From Bacteroidota bacterium (GTDB lineage Bacteria; Bacteroidota; Bacteroidia; Chitinophagales; UBA8649), in contig DLYY01000184.1 in assembly GCA_003447535.1 (NCBI GenBank), positions 1-6,495 on the forward strand: a DNA stretch of 6,495 bases, given 5' to 3'. The notes under the pieces were generated by a model, which saw only the letters and a program-made list of their open reading frames with translations, ran no database searches and had not been told where the DNA came from. The position numbers were made by a program, and so were the translations under genes. Shown here piece after piece: positions 6,036-6,495 of the stretch; position 1 is the first letter of the stretch; each line of letters begins with the position of its first letter.

Positions 6036-6495
6036 GTGCTAACTATTTTTGCAATACGTCATGGAGAGACGGAAGAAAACAAACTGAGGGTCCTGCAAGG
6101 TCAAAGCAAAGGTAGACTAGCTGAATCAGGACAACACCAAGCGCTAAAACTAGGTCTAAATTTACAGAATACTGCGTTCGATCATATAATTGTTAGTGAC
6201 TTACAACGAACTAAAGATACATGGCAATGGATGGGGCTAAATCGACCCATTTCTTTTGATGAGCGTTTACGAGAAAGGGCTTTTGGCAAGTATGAAGGGC
6301 TTTCGCGCGATCAAGTAATGCGTGCTGGTTTTGACGAATTAGAAATCGAGTCAAAAGGTGCCTTCTTTCGGCGAGTAAGTACGTTTGTCGATGAACGAGT
6401 TGCCTACTATATGGCCAACAAGGATCAAGGCGAATGCTGCGAGTTGTGGCTCACCCATGGGGGGACCTTACGAATCATTATGTATTACTTGTGCA
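6036..6495 (+). CDS. Histidine phosphatase superfamily protein (phosphoglycerate mutase-like), 3' end missing
   Basis: The frame is open from a GTG at 6036 to the right edge, giving 153 residues. The start is set by the motif: FAIRHGET begins at residue 5, where the family normally has it, and no other start codon lies between the upstream gene's stop and the motif. Active-site residues are R8 and H9 (the phosphorylated histidine) in RHGET, R58 in SDLQRTKDT, the acid E80 in LRERAFGKYEG, and the second histidine H141 in THGGTLR. Members in this branch dephosphorylate small metabolites, for example alpha-ribazole phosphate, or act as broad phosphatases; true cofactor-dependent phosphoglycerate mutases are longer. 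Only a short C-terminal part, perhaps 30-50 residues, should be missing. It follows the TPR gene by four bases and is the last visible member of the recF unit. Confidence 0.9.
   Translation, partial: MLTIFAIRHGETEENKLRVLQGQSKGRLAESGQHQALKLGLNLQNTAFDHIIVSDLQRTKDTWQWMGLNRPISFDERLRERAFGKYEGLSRDQVMRAGFDELEIESKGAFFRRVSTFVDERVAYYMANKDQGECCELWLTHGGTLRIIMYYLC

Noticed and set aside
1..6495. CRISPR array, insertion sequence, tRNA, rRNA or riboswitch
   Set aside because: No regularly spaced repeats, transposase motifs, terminal inverted repeats or structured RNA signatures were seen; nearly all of the window is tightly packed coding sequence with no intergenic stretch over 100 bases. In particular there is no room for an FMN riboswitch before ribH.

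Overview
This 6.5 kb window looks like ordinary chromosome from a Bacteroidota bacterium, probably of the Flavobacteriales. The evidence is a typical short (335-residue) Bacteroidota-type pyruvate dehydrogenase E1-alpha, a ribH / anchored TPR protein / recF / DUF721 (DciA) neighbourhood, an exported TPR protein ending in the 'A..ALKKYC' style common in this phylum, moderately AT-rich DNA, and an almost complete lack of Shine-Dalgarno sequences before the start codons. I placed the organism by eye only; no database search was possible.

Layout. At the left edge (to 638, plus strand) is the C-terminal two thirds of a PLP-dependent enzyme of the ACC deaminase / D-cysteine desulfhydrase family. 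It converges, across an 81-base gap, on a leftward four-gene unit that reads pdhA (3801-2794), a membrane-anchored TPR-like protein (2772-2038), ribH (2017-1571) and a metallo-beta-lactamase-fold hydrolase (1571-720). Gaps in this unit are 21 bases, 20 bases and a one-base stop/start overlap. From a 33-base divergent gap (3802-3834) a rightward four-gene unit starts: recF (3835-4914), dciA (4919-5194), a secreted TPR protein (5195-6031) and a histidine phosphatase that runs off the right edge (6036 onward). Gaps here are 4, 0 and 4 bases. Both units look like single transcripts.

How the genes relate. The leftward unit joins central carbon metabolism (E1-alpha of pyruvate dehydrogenase) to the penultimate step of riboflavin synthesis. 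The rightward unit joins recombination repair (RecF) and replicative-helicase loading (DciA) to an exported TPR protein and a phosphatase. The two units share one very small divergent control region. It holds a good Bacteroidota -7 box (TAnnTTTG type) for pdhA and a 13-base dyad; a second -7 box, for recF, lies inside the start of pdhA.

I see no mobile element, CRISPR array, RNA gene or obviously new defence or biosynthetic system. The points most worth a second look are the compact divergent control region, an atypical RibH (no N-terminal tail, Asn at a normally aromatic active-site position, a short insertion), and the separation of pdhA from the other pyruvate dehydrogenase genes.
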